32,105 bases of DNA from Hyphomicrobiales bacterium (GTDB lineage: Bacteria > Pseudomonadota > Alphaproteobacteria > Rhizobiales > NORP267): contig JAJFGZ010000030.1 in the NCBI GenBank assembly GCA_021775855.1, positions 1 to 32,105 of the forward strand, given 5' to 3'. Shown here piece after piece: positions 22,376 to 30,516 of the stretch. A model generated the notes under the pieces. That model worked only from the letters and a program-made list of their open reading frames with translations, was not told the origin of the DNA and made no database searches. The position numbers and the translations under genes were made by a program. Each line of letters opens with the position of its first letter. The first letter of the stretch is position 1.

Positions 22376-25311
22376 GCCGCCACTCCTACAGGTTTATGAC
22401 TCTTGCTGAGAACCTCGATCAGACCTTCCCGGTCAAATTTGGCGACATAGTCGTGGAACCCTGCCTGGCGCCCGCGCTCCAGCGCCGCTGGCGAAGAATG
22501 CGAGGACAACGCGATAATCGGGATATTCTCCCAGCTTGTGCCATCAGCCAGAGCTTCAGCAAATTCAAAACCGTTCATCTCCGGCATTTCGATGTCGCTG
22601 ACGATGAGATCGAACATGATCTCCTGTTCGCACAGGTCGAGCGCGTGTTGGGCCGATTCTACAGACGTAACATTATACCCGGCTGCTTTCAGGACCGGTG
22701 TCAGCATGTTCCTGAAAAAGGCGCTGTCATCGACCAGCAGAATTTTCTTGGCGAACTTGTTCTGGTCGAATTCCTGACGCTGGAACCAGTCGGCAAAGGC
22801 CTGAGGCAAGAAATGCCCCATATCGATAACTTCAGTGGCAACGCCCTTGATTACAGCCGAACCGAGGATCCCGTCTCGACTACTTCCAACCTCGATATCA
22901 AGTTTTTCTTCCACAATATCAACAATTTCGTTGACGGCCATGGCCATACTCCGCTCATTGTCAGCGAATACAAGGAGCGCTTGTGTGCCCTCTTTATTTG
23001 GCACCTCGTCAGGATCGAAAAAGACCAGCGGCATTAGGTTTCCGCGATACTGGACCATATATCTGTTGTTAGAATATTCGATATCCGCGCACTGGATTTC
23101 TTCCAGCCGGGTGATCAGCGACAGTGGCACAGCTTTCGGCTCGCCTGATCCCGCTTTGAAAAGAAGCATGGAAACGGGTTTGTCCTGATCTGTGGCATGG
23201 ACAGCAACGTTTTCACTCTTCTTCTCGTCGCTGGACAGATCGGAAGACACTGCCTGAACGATCCCGTTTGGATCGATGATCATGATCACACTGCCATCTC
23301 CAAGAATGGTATTCCCGGAGAACATGGAAATGTCCCGGAGCATCGAGGACATCGGTTTGACGACAATCTCTTCAGTGTGGAACACGGCGTCGACCACGAT
23401 ACCGAAATTGTTCGAGCCGACCTGTGTCACGATGATGAAACCGTTTTCGACATCTTCCCGAGGATTTTCCGCAGGCGTTTCGATCCCGGCCTGGACATCC
23501 ATGTCTGCGGGTTGCTCGGCTTCATCGTCTTCCGGCTTGCCATCGATTTCAGCCACATCCAAGGCAGCTTTTGTGGCCGCCAGGTCTATTATTTCCGCGC
23601 TCTTCGGTTGCTCAATTTCCAGCAACCTGGAGAGATGGATCAACGGCAACAGCTTATTGCGGAGCCGCAATACCGGTGTGTCCTTGATCATTTCGATCTT
23701 GTGCTCGGAGTCCGCCTGGGCGCGAACAAGTTCGATCACACTCAATTGCGGGATGGCGTATTTTTCGCCGCTGGCTTCAACGATCAGTGCCGATACGATT
23801 GCCAGAGTTAGCGGGATTTTGATGTAAAATGTGGTGCCAACACCGGGGGTCGATTTCAGATCAACAATGCCGCCGATCAATTCGATATTACTGCGCACAA
23901 CATCCATGCCGACGCCGCGGCCGGACACACTGGTGACATTCTTGGCGGTGGAAAGTCCGGCGTTAAACACATAGCGATGGATCTGCGCGTCGGTCAGCTT
24001 GTCCGCCTCGCCTTCAGACAACAATCCGTTCTCGATGATTTTGGATTTCAGCTTTTCCGTCGGCAGGCCCTGCCCGTCGTCGGCGATCTCCATGATGATA
24101 TAACCGCCTTCGTGGTAGGCGCTCAGCACGACCTGGCCGGTTTCAGATTTGCCAGCGTCGATCCGGCCCTGGGTCGTTTCCAACCCGTGATCGGCGGAAT
24201 TGCGAACCATATGGGTCAACGGATCCTTGATCAGTTCAAGAACCTGACGGTCAAGCTCGGTATCCGCGCCATTCATGACAAGGTCAATTTTCTTGTCCAG
24301 TTCCAGCGCCAGATCGCGGACGATCCGTGGTAATTTCTGCCAGGCATTGCCGATCGGCTGCATCCGCGTCTGCATGATGCCTTCCTGCAATTCCGCTGTG
24401 ACATTGGAAAGCCGCTGCAACGGAACCTTAAACTGGCTGTCCTGATGCCGCCGGTCCATTTCCAACAGCTGGTTCCGGGTCAGCACCAGTTCGCTAACCA
24501 TCGTGATTAAGTGTTCGAGGGTGTCGACATTGACCCGGATCGACTGGTTCTTGAGGCTTTCTTTCTTCTTTGCAGGCGCCGCATTGTCGTCGCTCGCCTT
24601 GGCTTCAACCGGCGGTTCTACTGGTGTCGGCTCGGGTTCAGCTACAGGCTCTTCGACTTTGGCCTCTTCCGCCGGCTCGCTCGCAACTGGCGCGATATCC
24701 ATATCCGGCCCGTCGGCTTCCTGAAATGCGCGCTCAAGATCGTCCAGCGAAACTTCGCCCGGCTTCGTTTCACGCTCAACGACATTGATAGCGGCTGAAT
24801 CATCGACATCAGGTTTGGACTCTGACTCTGATACTGCCTCTGTCACTGCCTCGGATACAGTTTCTGACACTGCCTCTGTCTCTGATACAGTCTCTGACTC
24901 TGACACTGCCTCTACCAGTCCTTCTGCCTCGGGCGAACCGCCGGCAGACATGATTTCCAATTTGGATATAAGATCTTCATCCGAACCCGCAGGTTCAGTC
25001 TCATTTTCTTCCAGATCAGAAAGAATATTCTTAATACGATCGATTGACGCCAGAATTAGCGTTACCGCTTCGCCCGTGACCGGTACCCCATCGCGAAATT
25101 CACCCATCAGGGTTTCAGCTGCGTGGGCCAACGCTTCTAGGCGTGGCAATCCAAGGAACCCACAGGTTCCTTTGATGGTGTGGACCAACCGGAAAATATT
25201 ATTGAGAATCGCGGCGTTGTTGGGTTCCTGCTCAAATTTAACGAGCTCTACATCAACGACATCAAGACTTTCGGTGGTCTCGGTCAGGAATTCGCTCAGA
25301 AGATCGTCCAT
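22372..25311 (-). CDS. cheA: Hybrid chemotaxis kinase CheA with C-terminal receiver
   Basis: About 979 residues from ATG 25311 (MDDLLSEFLTETTESL, the usual CheA start; an upstream TTG at 25365 is rejected). Domains in order: HPt with phospho-His44 (FRLVHTIKGTCGFLG); a Ser/Glu/Val repeat and Pro/Glu-rich linker (about 137-265) where a P2 domain would be; P3 dimerisation; the HATPase domain (HMVRNSADHGLE, IADDGQGLP, SVSGRGVGMDVV); a CheW-like P5 domain interrupted by an acidic insert of about 55 residues; a second CheW-like region (SMLLFKAGSGEPKAVPLSLI onward); and a receiver (ILLVDDSAFFRN, LIVSDIEMPEMNGFEF). The attached receiver could act as a phosphate sink or self-regulator. It lies downstream of chpT and overlaps cheW. 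Confidence 0.96.
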   Translation of the reverse strand: MDDLLSEFLTETTESLDVVDVELVKFEQEPNNAAILNNIFRLVHTIKGTCGFLGLPRLEALAHAAETLMGEFRDGVPVTGEAVTLILASIDRIKNILSDLEENETEPAGSDEDLISKLEIMSAGGSPEAEGLVEAVSESETVSETEAVSETVSEAVTEAVSESESKPDVDDSAAINVVERETKPGEVSLDDLERAFQEADGPDMDIAPVASEPAEEAKVEEPVAEPEPTPVEPPVEAKASDDNAAPAKKKESLKNQSIRVNVDTLEHLITMVSELVLTRNQLLEMDRRHQDSQFKVPLQRLSNVTAELQEGIMQTRMQPIGNAWQKLPRIVRDLALELDKKIDLVMNGADTELDRQVLELIKDPLTHMVRNSADHGLETTQGRIDAGKSETGQVVLSAYHEGGYIIMEIADDGQGLPTEKLKSKIIENGLLSEGEADKLTDAQIHRYVFNAGLSTAKNVTSVSGRGVGMDVVRSNIELIGGIVDLKSTPGVGTTFYIKIPLTLAIVSALIVEASGEKYAIPQLSVIELVRAQADSEHKIEMIKDTPVLRLRNKLLPLIHLSRLLEIEQPKSAEIIDLAATKAALDVAEIDGKPEDDEAEQPADMDVQAGIETPAENPREDVENGFIIVTQVGSNNFGIVVDAVFHTEEIVVKPMSSMLRDISMFSGNTILGDGSVIMIIDPNGIVQAVSSDLSSDEKKSENVAVHATDQDKPVSMLLFKAGSGEPKAVPLSLITRLEEIQCADIEYSNNRYMVQYRGNLMPLVFFDPDEVPNKEGTQALLVFADNERSMAMAVNEIVDIVEEKLDIEVGSSRDGILGSAVIKGVATEVIDMGHFLPQAFADWFQRQEFDQNKFAKKILLVDDSAFFRNMLTPVLKAAGYNVTSVESAQHALDLCEQEIMFDLIVSDIEMPEMNGFEFAEALADGTSWENIPIIALSSHSSPAALERGRQAGFHDYVAKFDREGLIEVLSKSHKPVGVAA
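24815..24915. repeat. Degenerate short tandem repeat inside cheA
   Basis: On the plus strand the sequence cycles through TCTGACACTGCC, TCTGATACAG and related units. On the coding strand this encodes runs of Ser-Glu-Thr/Ala-Val (SETVSE, AVTEAVSESE). It lies in the linker after the HPt domain. Units are 6, 12 or 18 bases and always keep frame, so slippage can change linker length without breaking the protein. Confidence 0.7.
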
Positions 25312-25399
25312 ATCTTGCCCCATGATTAGCAAAGGTGTGTTGCCCTTAGCGACACGCAATTGCAAAAAATCCTAGGACCAGTTTCACCGCCAACGGTTA

Positions 25400-25431
25400 A
25401 TTTAGATTGAAAACAATCAGAAAATCTAAAT
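25400..25431. repeat. Inverted repeat between chpT and cheA
   Basis: ATTTAGATT (25400-25408) and AATCTAAAT (25423-25431) are exact inverted copies 14 bases apart, and an inner GATTG-AAAA-CAATC can form a competing stem. The element lies in the 140-base gap between the chpT stop and the cheA start. No T-run follows in the direction of transcription. It may be an operator, an attenuator or an mRNA-stability element that uncouples chpT from the che genes. Confidence 0.5.
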
Positions 25432-25451
25432 CGGTTGTGCTATTTGATGAT

Positions 25452-26093
25452 TCAACCGGGGGTGGCAGCGATAAAAACACCCAATTCTGTCTCCGAAATC
25501 GCAACCGTCATGCCGCATTCGATCGCAAGTTTCCCGGCATAATAATGTTGCACATCATGGGCGTTCTCAGGTTTTTCCGCCGTACCATCGAAATTCCCTG
25601 TCACCCGTTCAGGTATCCGGGCTTTCGCACCTTCGCTCGTCAATTCCAGCGTCGTATTGTCGCCTTCCCCGGTCACAATGACCTTGATACTGCCGCCACG
25701 CGGGATCGTTGCGATCGATATCAGCACAAGATTGAGCAGCAGTTTGATCACATCTTTGGGGAGCAGCGCCACCGGGGCGCTCCACTGCAATTCGATTTTT
25801 CCGGAATCGATGTATTCCCGAGACACATCTTCTGCATCCTTGACATCGATATGGCTGCCGGACGCCCCGGACGCACCAAAGGCCAACCTTGCAAATTTCA
25901 ACTTTGCGGTTGCCTGGAGTGTGGAATTCTTGACCAGTTCCATAGCAAACCCGTGGGTTTCCTCGTCCTGGTCTTCATCGAGCAGCTCCAGACCGTTGGC
26001 AATTGCGCCGACTGGGCTGATGATATCGTGGCAAATTTTACTTGATAACAGCGCCGCCAATTCCATCGTCGTCAGATCATTGTCTTCAGTCAT
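25452..26093 (-). CDS. chpT: Histidine phosphotransferase ChpT
   Basis: ChpT passes phosphate from the hybrid kinase CckA to CtrA and CpdR. The 213-residue protein has the dimeric four-helix part with phospho-His22 in LLSSKICHDIISPVGAIANGLELL, matching the family's CHDxxSPxxAI motif, then ELVKNSTLQATAKLKFARLAFGAS. A degenerate ATPase-like fold follows, without Walker-type nucleotide-binding boxes (IKLLLNLVLISIATIPRGG, then GKLAIECGMTVAI). ATG 26093 is preferred over an upstream in-frame start at 26159 because it sets the His at the usual distance. It lies upstream of cheA on the same strand and diverges from cysQ. cckA is not in the window. Confidence 0.92.
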   Translation of the reverse strand: MTEDNDLTTMELAALLSSKICHDIISPVGAIANGLELLDEDQDEETHGFAMELVKNSTLQATAKLKFARLAFGASGASGSHIDVKDAEDVSREYIDSGKIELQWSAPVALLPKDVIKLLLNLVLISIATIPRGGSIKVIVTGEGDNTTLELTSEGAKARIPERVTGNFDGTAEKPENAHDVQHYYAGKLAIECGMTVAISETELGVFIAATPG

Positions 26094-26219
26094 ACCGCCA
26101 GCATCCCTGTTAAACGAATCACCGTGAAAATGTTTGCCCGTACCGGGCTGGATGATCAAGCGTTTGGCACTTTTGATTGCACTCTAAATCCGATAGAGAT
26201 CGAAGAAATAACGTCCCGA
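26094..26219. promoter_or_regulatory. Divergent promoter region chpT/cysQ
   Basis: The 126 bases between the two divergent starts should carry both promoters. I see a GANTC methylation site (26116-26120) preceded by a lone TTAA half-site, but no complete CtrA box. No hairpin or other operator was recognised. Confidence 0.4.
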
Positions 26220-27029
26220 ATGGAGGCAAATGCCTTGATCGATGAGCTTTCCGAAAACCTTACCCAAATGGCGCTTCGCGCCGGCAGGACCATCCTCAAG
26301 GTATACGACACGGCCTTTGATGTCGGCGTCAAAGGCGACAACAGCCCCGTAACCAAGGCCGACAAGCTGGCGGAAGATATTATTCTGAAGGACCTGGAAA
26401 AACTCGCCCCCGATATTCCGGTGATCGCTGAAGAAGCCGCCGCCGCTGGAATTATCCCGGATGTTGGAGACCGGTTTTTCCTGGTGGACCCGCTTGACGG
26501 GACCCGGGAGTTTGTCAACCGGAATGGTCAGTTTACCGTCAACATTGCCCTTATTGAGAATGGTAGGCCAGTTCACGGCGTGGTCCTGGCCCCCGTCACG
26601 GGGCGTCTGTTCCTGGCAGCCCCGGGGATGTGCATGGAATTTTCCGCGCCTCGATCAGAACCCATCCCGTTGGCCGTATCCGACGCTCGCAGGTTGCAGA
26701 CCGTGGCACCGCCAGAGGCAGGATTGCGGATAGTCGCCAGCCGGTCACACCGCGACCAGGCAACCGATGATTTACTGACCGGATATAAGGTGAGCGAAAT
26801 AATCGCTGCCGGGTCTTCCCTGAAATTTTGCCTGATCGCCGCCGGCGAAGCGGATTTTTACCCGCGCCTTGGCCGCACCATGGAATGGGACACCGCAGCT
26901 GGGCAAGCTGTACTCGAATCCGCAGGTGGCATCGTCACCGAACTGGACGGCACCGGATTGCGGTACGGTAAGGAAGCACGAGGCTATGATAATCCGGCAT
27001 TCCTGGCCTGGGGCCGGGCGCCAAAATAA
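26220..27029 (+). CDS. cysQ: 3'(2'),5'-bisphosphate nucleotidase CysQ
   Basis: CysQ hydrolyses 3'-phosphoadenosine 5'-phosphate (PAP), the by-product of PAPS use, to AMP. The 269-residue protein is an inositol-monophosphatase-superfamily enzyme with all metal ligands: Glu71 (IAEEAAA), Asp90 and Asp93 (LVDPLDGTREFVNRNGQFTV, where the EF-x-x-RNG extension is CysQ-specific), and Asp224 (MEWDTAAGQAVLESAGG). ATG 26220 is chosen because the frame upstream (to 26124) has no family similarity; GAAGAAA lies about 12 bases before it. A strong hairpin follows the stop. It could clear PAP produced by the sulfotransferase-like protein at 9677-10420, but nothing in the sequence ties the two. Confidence 0.93.
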   Translation: MEANALIDELSENLTQMALRAGRTILKVYDTAFDVGVKGDNSPVTKADKLAEDIILKDLEKLAPDIPVIAEEAAAAGIIPDVGDRFFLVDPLDGTREFVNRNGQFTVNIALIENGRPVHGVVLAPVTGRLFLAAPGMCMEFSAPRSEPIPLAVSDARRLQTVAPPEAGLRIVASRSHRDQATDDLLTGYKVSEIIAAGSSLKFCLIAAGEADFYPRLGRTMEWDTAAGQAVLESAGGIVTELDGTGLRYGKEARGYDNPAFLAWGRAPK

Positions 27030-27030
27030 A

Positions 27031-27061
27031 ACCACCCGGAAGCCTGTATCTTCCGGGTGGT
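27031..27061 (-). terminator. Strong hairpin after cysQ, T-tailed on the minus strand
   Basis: A perfect 12-bp stem, ACCACCCGGAAG/CTTCCGGGTGGT with a 7-base loop, begins directly after the cysQ stop. On the minus strand it is followed by TTTTATTTTGG, so it is best built as a terminator for transcription coming from the YHS-domain gene. It may also stop or protect cysQ mRNA on the plus strand. Confidence 0.8.
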
Positions 27062-27222
27062 CGAAATTCCCTGTGACAAGAATTTTAAGCTGAACTGTGA
27101 CATGCCTGTTGCATGCGTGACAGATCAATCAACGCAATATGCGTGCCAGACAAAATTGGCTGAACTGCAGCTCATTTCGTACGGGATCAGCACAATGCGA
27201 CCGGCACCTGTTTCAAAGCGGA

Positions 27223-27726
27223 TCAATCGTGGGTCCGACTAAATTCGATGATTGCCCATCTGGCCTGCGCTGTCCGTATTGTACTGGCCGGGTCTTGTTC
27301 CCAGAGCGTCTTGAGGGCGTTGGAATAAAATAGCATCAGATTACCCTCGTGGATGACCCAGATTTGTGGATTGCCCTCAGCGGGATTGCCACGCCCAACA
27401 GCCACCGGATCAAAACCACCAAATCGGGGAGAGTAGATTTCCGGGTCAGCCGCGAACGCAGCCCGGTTTCCTTCATTGGCAAATCGCCACGATACGCCCT
27501 GCCAGTCAAATTCCTGCCCGGCGATTCCCTGGCGCGCTTGTCCTTCGACAAAATAGGCAACGGGATCAAAGCCTCCGATGGCAAACCCGTTTTCCGCGTC
27601 GCTCCAGAATTTGGTCCTGTCGGCGGCACCACCCGATGTCGCCAACCCGGTCAGAACCAGACCCGCGAGCAATAGCGCCCATACTGAGCCAGGCACCCAC
27701 TGGCGAACTTGCCTGATATTGGTCAT
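27223..27726 (-). CDS. Exported YHS-domain protein
   Basis: From ATG 27726 the protein has 167 residues. It has an N-terminal signal or anchor segment (SVWALLLAGLVLTGLATSGGAA, about residues 14-35), then a YHS-type domain: IGGFDPVAYFVEGQARQGIAGQEFDWQGVSWRF with FANEGNRAAFAADPEIYSPRFGG. That is the usual AIxGYDPVAYF…FANxANRDAFxADPxxYxPqyGG pattern of small periplasmic proteins. The function of this family is not established; a role in metal or redox handling has been suggested from YHS domains in other proteins. An AGGGA lies 12-13 bases upstream. An in-frame codon at 27789 would add 21 residues and hide the signal peptide. It diverges from the EipA-like gene. Confidence 0.85.
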   Translation of the reverse strand: MTNIRQVRQWVPGSVWALLLAGLVLTGLATSGGAADRTKFWSDAENGFAIGGFDPVAYFVEGQARQGIAGQEFDWQGVSWRFANEGNRAAFAADPEIYSPRFGGFDPVAVGRGNPAEGNPQIWVIHEGNLMLFYSNALKTLWEQDPASTIRTAQARWAIIEFSRTHD

Positions 27727-27867
27727 CGATTTTCTATTCCCTTTTTCCGACAAAATTGATTTTGGAAAAAGTTTGTCAACGAATTGCAAACAAGATGGCG
27801 TCGCGTCGGCATTTTTATGGGTGATTCGTAGAAAACGCCCTTCAAAAAACCTGAGAGATGACCAATC

Positions 27868-28506
27868 ATGTTCCGTTTCGCCAATAAGATCCTAGCTAAA
27901 CTGGCAGCAGTGGCGTTGCTAAGCGCAGCAGCGATGTCGATCCCCGCTGCGACCGCCCAGCAAAGTAGTGTCAACCCGATCGTGTCCACCAGGAGCGATT
28001 CGCCAGTCGATGCAAACAGCAACAATAGTTTTTCGCCCGATGAAGTCATGAATGCCGGCCACCGGTTTTTTGGCAATGTGTCCGGCGACATGGCACTCGC
28101 GGTCCAACGCCTTTTCTCCAAATACGGCGAGCCCAACGGCTATATCCTGGGTGAAGAGGGCGGCGGCGCTTTCATCGCTGGGGTCCGGTACGGCGAAGGC
28201 ACGCTTTATACCCGCAACGCCGGCCAGCATAAAATATACTGGCAAGGTCCATCGGTTGGTTTTGATTTTGGTGTCGATGGCAGCCGGACCATGGTGTTGG
28301 TCTACAACATGAACGAAGTCAACGACATGTACCGCCCGTTTGTCGGCGTAAACGGCTCGGCATATATAATCGGCGGCGTTGGAGTAACCGTACTCAGTAA
28401 CAACAATGTTTTCGCAGCTCCAATCCGCGCCGGTGTCGGCGCCCGGCTTGGCATCAGCGCCGGGTACCTTAGATTTACCCGCCGCCCGACCTGGAATCCC
28501 TTCTAG
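27868..28506 (+). CDS. eipA: DUF1134 periplasmic envelope protein (EipA-like)
   Basis: This 212-residue protein matches the alphaproteobacterial DUF1134 family, whose Brucella member EipA is a periplasmic protein needed for cell-envelope integrity. It has a signal peptide (KILAKLAAVALLSAAAMS, predicted cleavage near ATA-Q at about residue 31), a Ser/Asn-rich linker, then the family core: FGNVSGDMALAVQRLFSKYG, NGYILGEEGGGAFIAGVRYGEG and VYWQGPSVGFD-type residues (IYWQGPSVGFDFG), ending GYLRFTRRPTWNPF. In Brucella eipA is a CtrA target; I see no CtrA box in the 141 bases upstream here. It is probably monocistronic. Confidence 0.9.
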   Translation: MFRFANKILAKLAAVALLSAAAMSIPAATAQQSSVNPIVSTRSDSPVDANSNNSFSPDEVMNAGHRFFGNVSGDMALAVQRLFSKYGEPNGYILGEEGGGAFIAGVRYGEGTLYTRNAGQHKIYWQGPSVGFDFGVDGSRTMVLVYNMNEVNDMYRPFVGVNGSAYIIGGVGVTVLSNNNVFAAPIRAGVGARLGISAGYLRFTRRPTWNPF

Positions 28507-28682
28507 GCCCGGCGCAGGAATTTCCCGAAGGTCTCAAAATCAAAAAATCTATGGGTCCACACACCAATTAATTTGGATTACCGGCCGCGATGCCTTAAGG
28601 TTAAAAAAGAGTTGCTCTGGAGGTTTTCATCCTTTGCTGGCAACTTCCCAGACCTCACAGGTTGTTAGTTTGAGGTAGTGCG
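28507..28682. other. Intergenic region before the coiled-coil gene
   Basis: The 176 bases contain no gene. A TTGAGG sequence about 8 bases before the GTG at 28683 is the ribosome binding site that sets that start. A TTAAGGTTAA sequence near 28596 is only a loose CtrA-like match (2-base spacer) and is not called. Confidence 0.4.
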
Positions 28683-29744
28683 GTGCTTAAAATTATCATG
28701 TTGGTCGCCCTTGGGTTTTTGGTGGCCTCGCTCCTGGCCCTTATGTTGGCCCCCTTCCTTTGGCGTCGAGCGGTTCGCCTGACGACCCGCCGAATTCAGG
28801 GCACTACCCCCCTCTCAATGTCTGATATTCAGGCTGATAAAGATCAATTGCGGGCCGAATTCGCTATGTCGACGCGCAAGCTCGAAATGAATGTCGAGGA
28901 TCTTAAACAGCGGACCACCGGCCAACTTGTCGACATTTCCAAGCAGAGCGACCGGATCAATCAGCTCTCAACCGAGTTGAAGGAAAAATCCGATATCGTT
29001 GACGGGTATGAGGTGACCCTCAATCAAAAAAAGGACAACCTGTTGCGGTCCGAGGACGAAGCTCGCGGGCATCTGCAATCCTATAAGGACGCGACCGTAA
29101 AGCTACGCCAAGCGCGGGACGAGGTCGAAGAAATTTCGCACCAGCAGACAGCTGCCCGTCTAACGGTTGACGAGCAGAAAGTTGAACTCGCTGCTCTCAA
29201 GACGCGACTTGCGGGGCAGGAACAATCCGTGCTCGATCTGACCGCAGAGCGCGACAGGTTGGCGACCCAGGCCAGCGGATCCGTGGAGCAGCTGAAAAAT
29301 CTGAGCGACGATTTCGACGCGTTGAAGCTGACGGCGGATGATCGGGGAATTCGCCTCGAAAAAATGACCAGCGATTCAGTATCAGCCATCGAAGGCCGCG
29401 ATGCCGCACTCAAGGAACTTGACGAGTTGCGCATCGAAGTGGGGGACCTCCGCCAGCAGACCCAGAATGGTTGGGACGAAGAGCGGATGGAAAACGCCCT
29501 GCTTCGCGAACGTCTCAACGATGTGGCCGCCGAAGTCGCGCGCATGACCCTGGCATTCGGTGAATCGAGCCCGGAACTGCAAAATATTATCGACCAGGAC
29601 GAACTTGAGGACGCGACCGAAACCGCTCAAAAAAATGGCAACAATCGCCGGACCCGCAAAACTACAACCGCAAAAAACGATAACAAGGGCAAGTCGCTTG
29701 CCGATCGTATTCGTGCCCTCCAGGCCCAAGTCTCCCGCGCCTGA
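28683..29744 (+). CDS. Membrane-anchored coiled-coil protein of unknown function
   Basis: The 353-residue protein begins at GTG 28683. One N-terminal membrane helix (residues 4-26, IIMLVALGFLVASLLALMLAPFLW) is followed by RRAVRLTTRR, so the rest is probably cytoplasmic. After a conserved-looking SMSDIQADKDQLRAEFAMST (about 46-65) comes a continuous charged coiled-coil to about residue 290, then an acidic patch (DQDELEDATETAQ) and a basic tail (RRTRKTTTAK, then SLADRIRALQAQ). Proteins with the same ADKDQLRAEFAMS core are, to my recollection, common hypothetical proteins in alphaproteobacteria. The layout suggests a scaffold tethered to the inner membrane. The extensin-like gene overlaps its 3' end. 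Confidence 0.85.
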   Translation: MLKIIMLVALGFLVASLLALMLAPFLWRRAVRLTTRRIQGTTPLSMSDIQADKDQLRAEFAMSTRKLEMNVEDLKQRTTGQLVDISKQSDRINQLSTELKEKSDIVDGYEVTLNQKKDNLLRSEDEARGHLQSYKDATVKLRQARDEVEEISHQQTAARLTVDEQKVELAALKTRLAGQEQSVLDLTAERDRLATQASGSVEQLKNLSDDFDALKLTADDRGIRLEKMTSDSVSAIEGRDAALKELDELRIEVGDLRQQTQNGWDEERMENALLRERLNDVAAEVARMTLAFGESSPELQNIIDQDELEDATETAQKNGNNRRTRKTTTAKNDNKGKSLADRIRALQAQVSRA

Positions 29745-30510
29745 CCCCAGCGCATTTTCAAACCGTACCCGGAATTGGTTCGGGGGCATCTGTTCGCTCG
29801 CGACCTTATTTCCCGGCGCGTTGATCGCCAGTGCGACCGCGGCAGCCGTGCAACCACCTTTGCCCGAACTCCGCCCGGATCTTACCGCTGCGCCCCCTGC
29901 AACCGCCATCAAAGTCGACCCGGAACAACCCCCGCTTCCATTCGAACCGGAAATGACAATTGCACTTTGCCAGACAGCACTTGGCGACCGGTTTGCGGAC
30001 TTCACGCCGATCGAACCTATCCGGGAAGCTATTGTTTGCGGGCACCCCAATCCGATCCGGTTGGAAAGTTTGGGATCCGAAAAGATTATTCTGATGCCCG
30101 CCGCAACATCCAATTGTAGTATGGCGGGCGCCCTCACGCGCTGGCTTGAAGAATTTGTCCAACCGTCCGCTGAGCAGAATCTTGGCGAACCGGTCACTGC
30201 ACTCCGGAACGCAGCATCCTACGTGTGCCGCTCACGGAACAACGTCCCGGGCGCGCGTCTAAGCGAACATGCAACCACCAATGCGCTGGATGTCTCTGCA
30301 TTTCAACTGGCGTCAGGGCGTTGGATCAGCGTATCGGAATTCTGGACCGGGGACAGCCCCGAAAGCCAATTCCTGAACCAGATACACGATCAGGCTTGCG
30401 AAGAATTTACGACCGTACTCGGGCCAAACGCCAACGCTAGCCATCAGGATCATTTTCATCTGGATCTCGGACGTCACGGCAGTACTGGAACCTATCGGGT
30501 GTGCGAATAA
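29635..30510 (+). CDS. Extensin-like C-terminal (M15-type) exported protein
   Basis: The C-terminal half is an extensin-like domain, a family related to zinc D,D-peptidases of the M15/VanY type. Visible residues are SEHATTNALDVSAFQL (His and Asp of the first metal motif) and SHQDHFHLDLGRHG (His-x-His-type second motif), with paired cysteines (CSMAG, YVCRSRNN, CEEF, YRVCE). Upstream is a membrane or signal segment (SLATLFPGALIASATAAA) and a Pro-rich linker, so the domain is probably periplasmic and may act on peptidoglycan. The start is uncertain: ATG 29635 (291 residues) and GTG 29713 (265 residues) both overlap the preceding gene, and neither has a clear ribosome binding site. An ATG at 29560 is also in frame. 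Confidence 0.82.
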   Translation: MATIAGPAKLQPQKTITRASRLPIVFVPSRPKSPAPDPSAFSNRTRNWFGGICSLATLFPGALIASATAAAVQPPLPELRPDLTAAPPATAIKVDPEQPPLPFEPEMTIALCQTALGDRFADFTPIEPIREAIVCGHPNPIRLESLGSEKIILMPAATSNCSMAGALTRWLEEFVQPSAEQNLGEPVTALRNAASYVCRSRNNVPGARLSEHATTNALDVSAFQLASGRWISVSEFWTGDSPESQFLNQIHDQACEEFTTVLGPNANASHQDHFHLDLGRHGSTGTYRVCE

Positions 30511-30516
30511 AACACG

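Noticed and set aside
22357..23811. Long plus-strand open frames (226 and 204 codons) opposite cheA
   Set aside because: They mirror conserved CheA receiver and CheW-like regions and encode no recognisable protein.
24780..24930. Tandem repeats in cheA as a CRISPR array
   Set aside because: Units are 6-18 bases, degenerate and in frame within a coding linker; no spacers.
24785..25375. 196-codon plus-strand frame opposite cheA, rich in Ser/Asp repeats
   Set aside because: The repeats come from the Ser/Glu repeat on the cheA strand, which has a conserved HPt domain in the same DNA.
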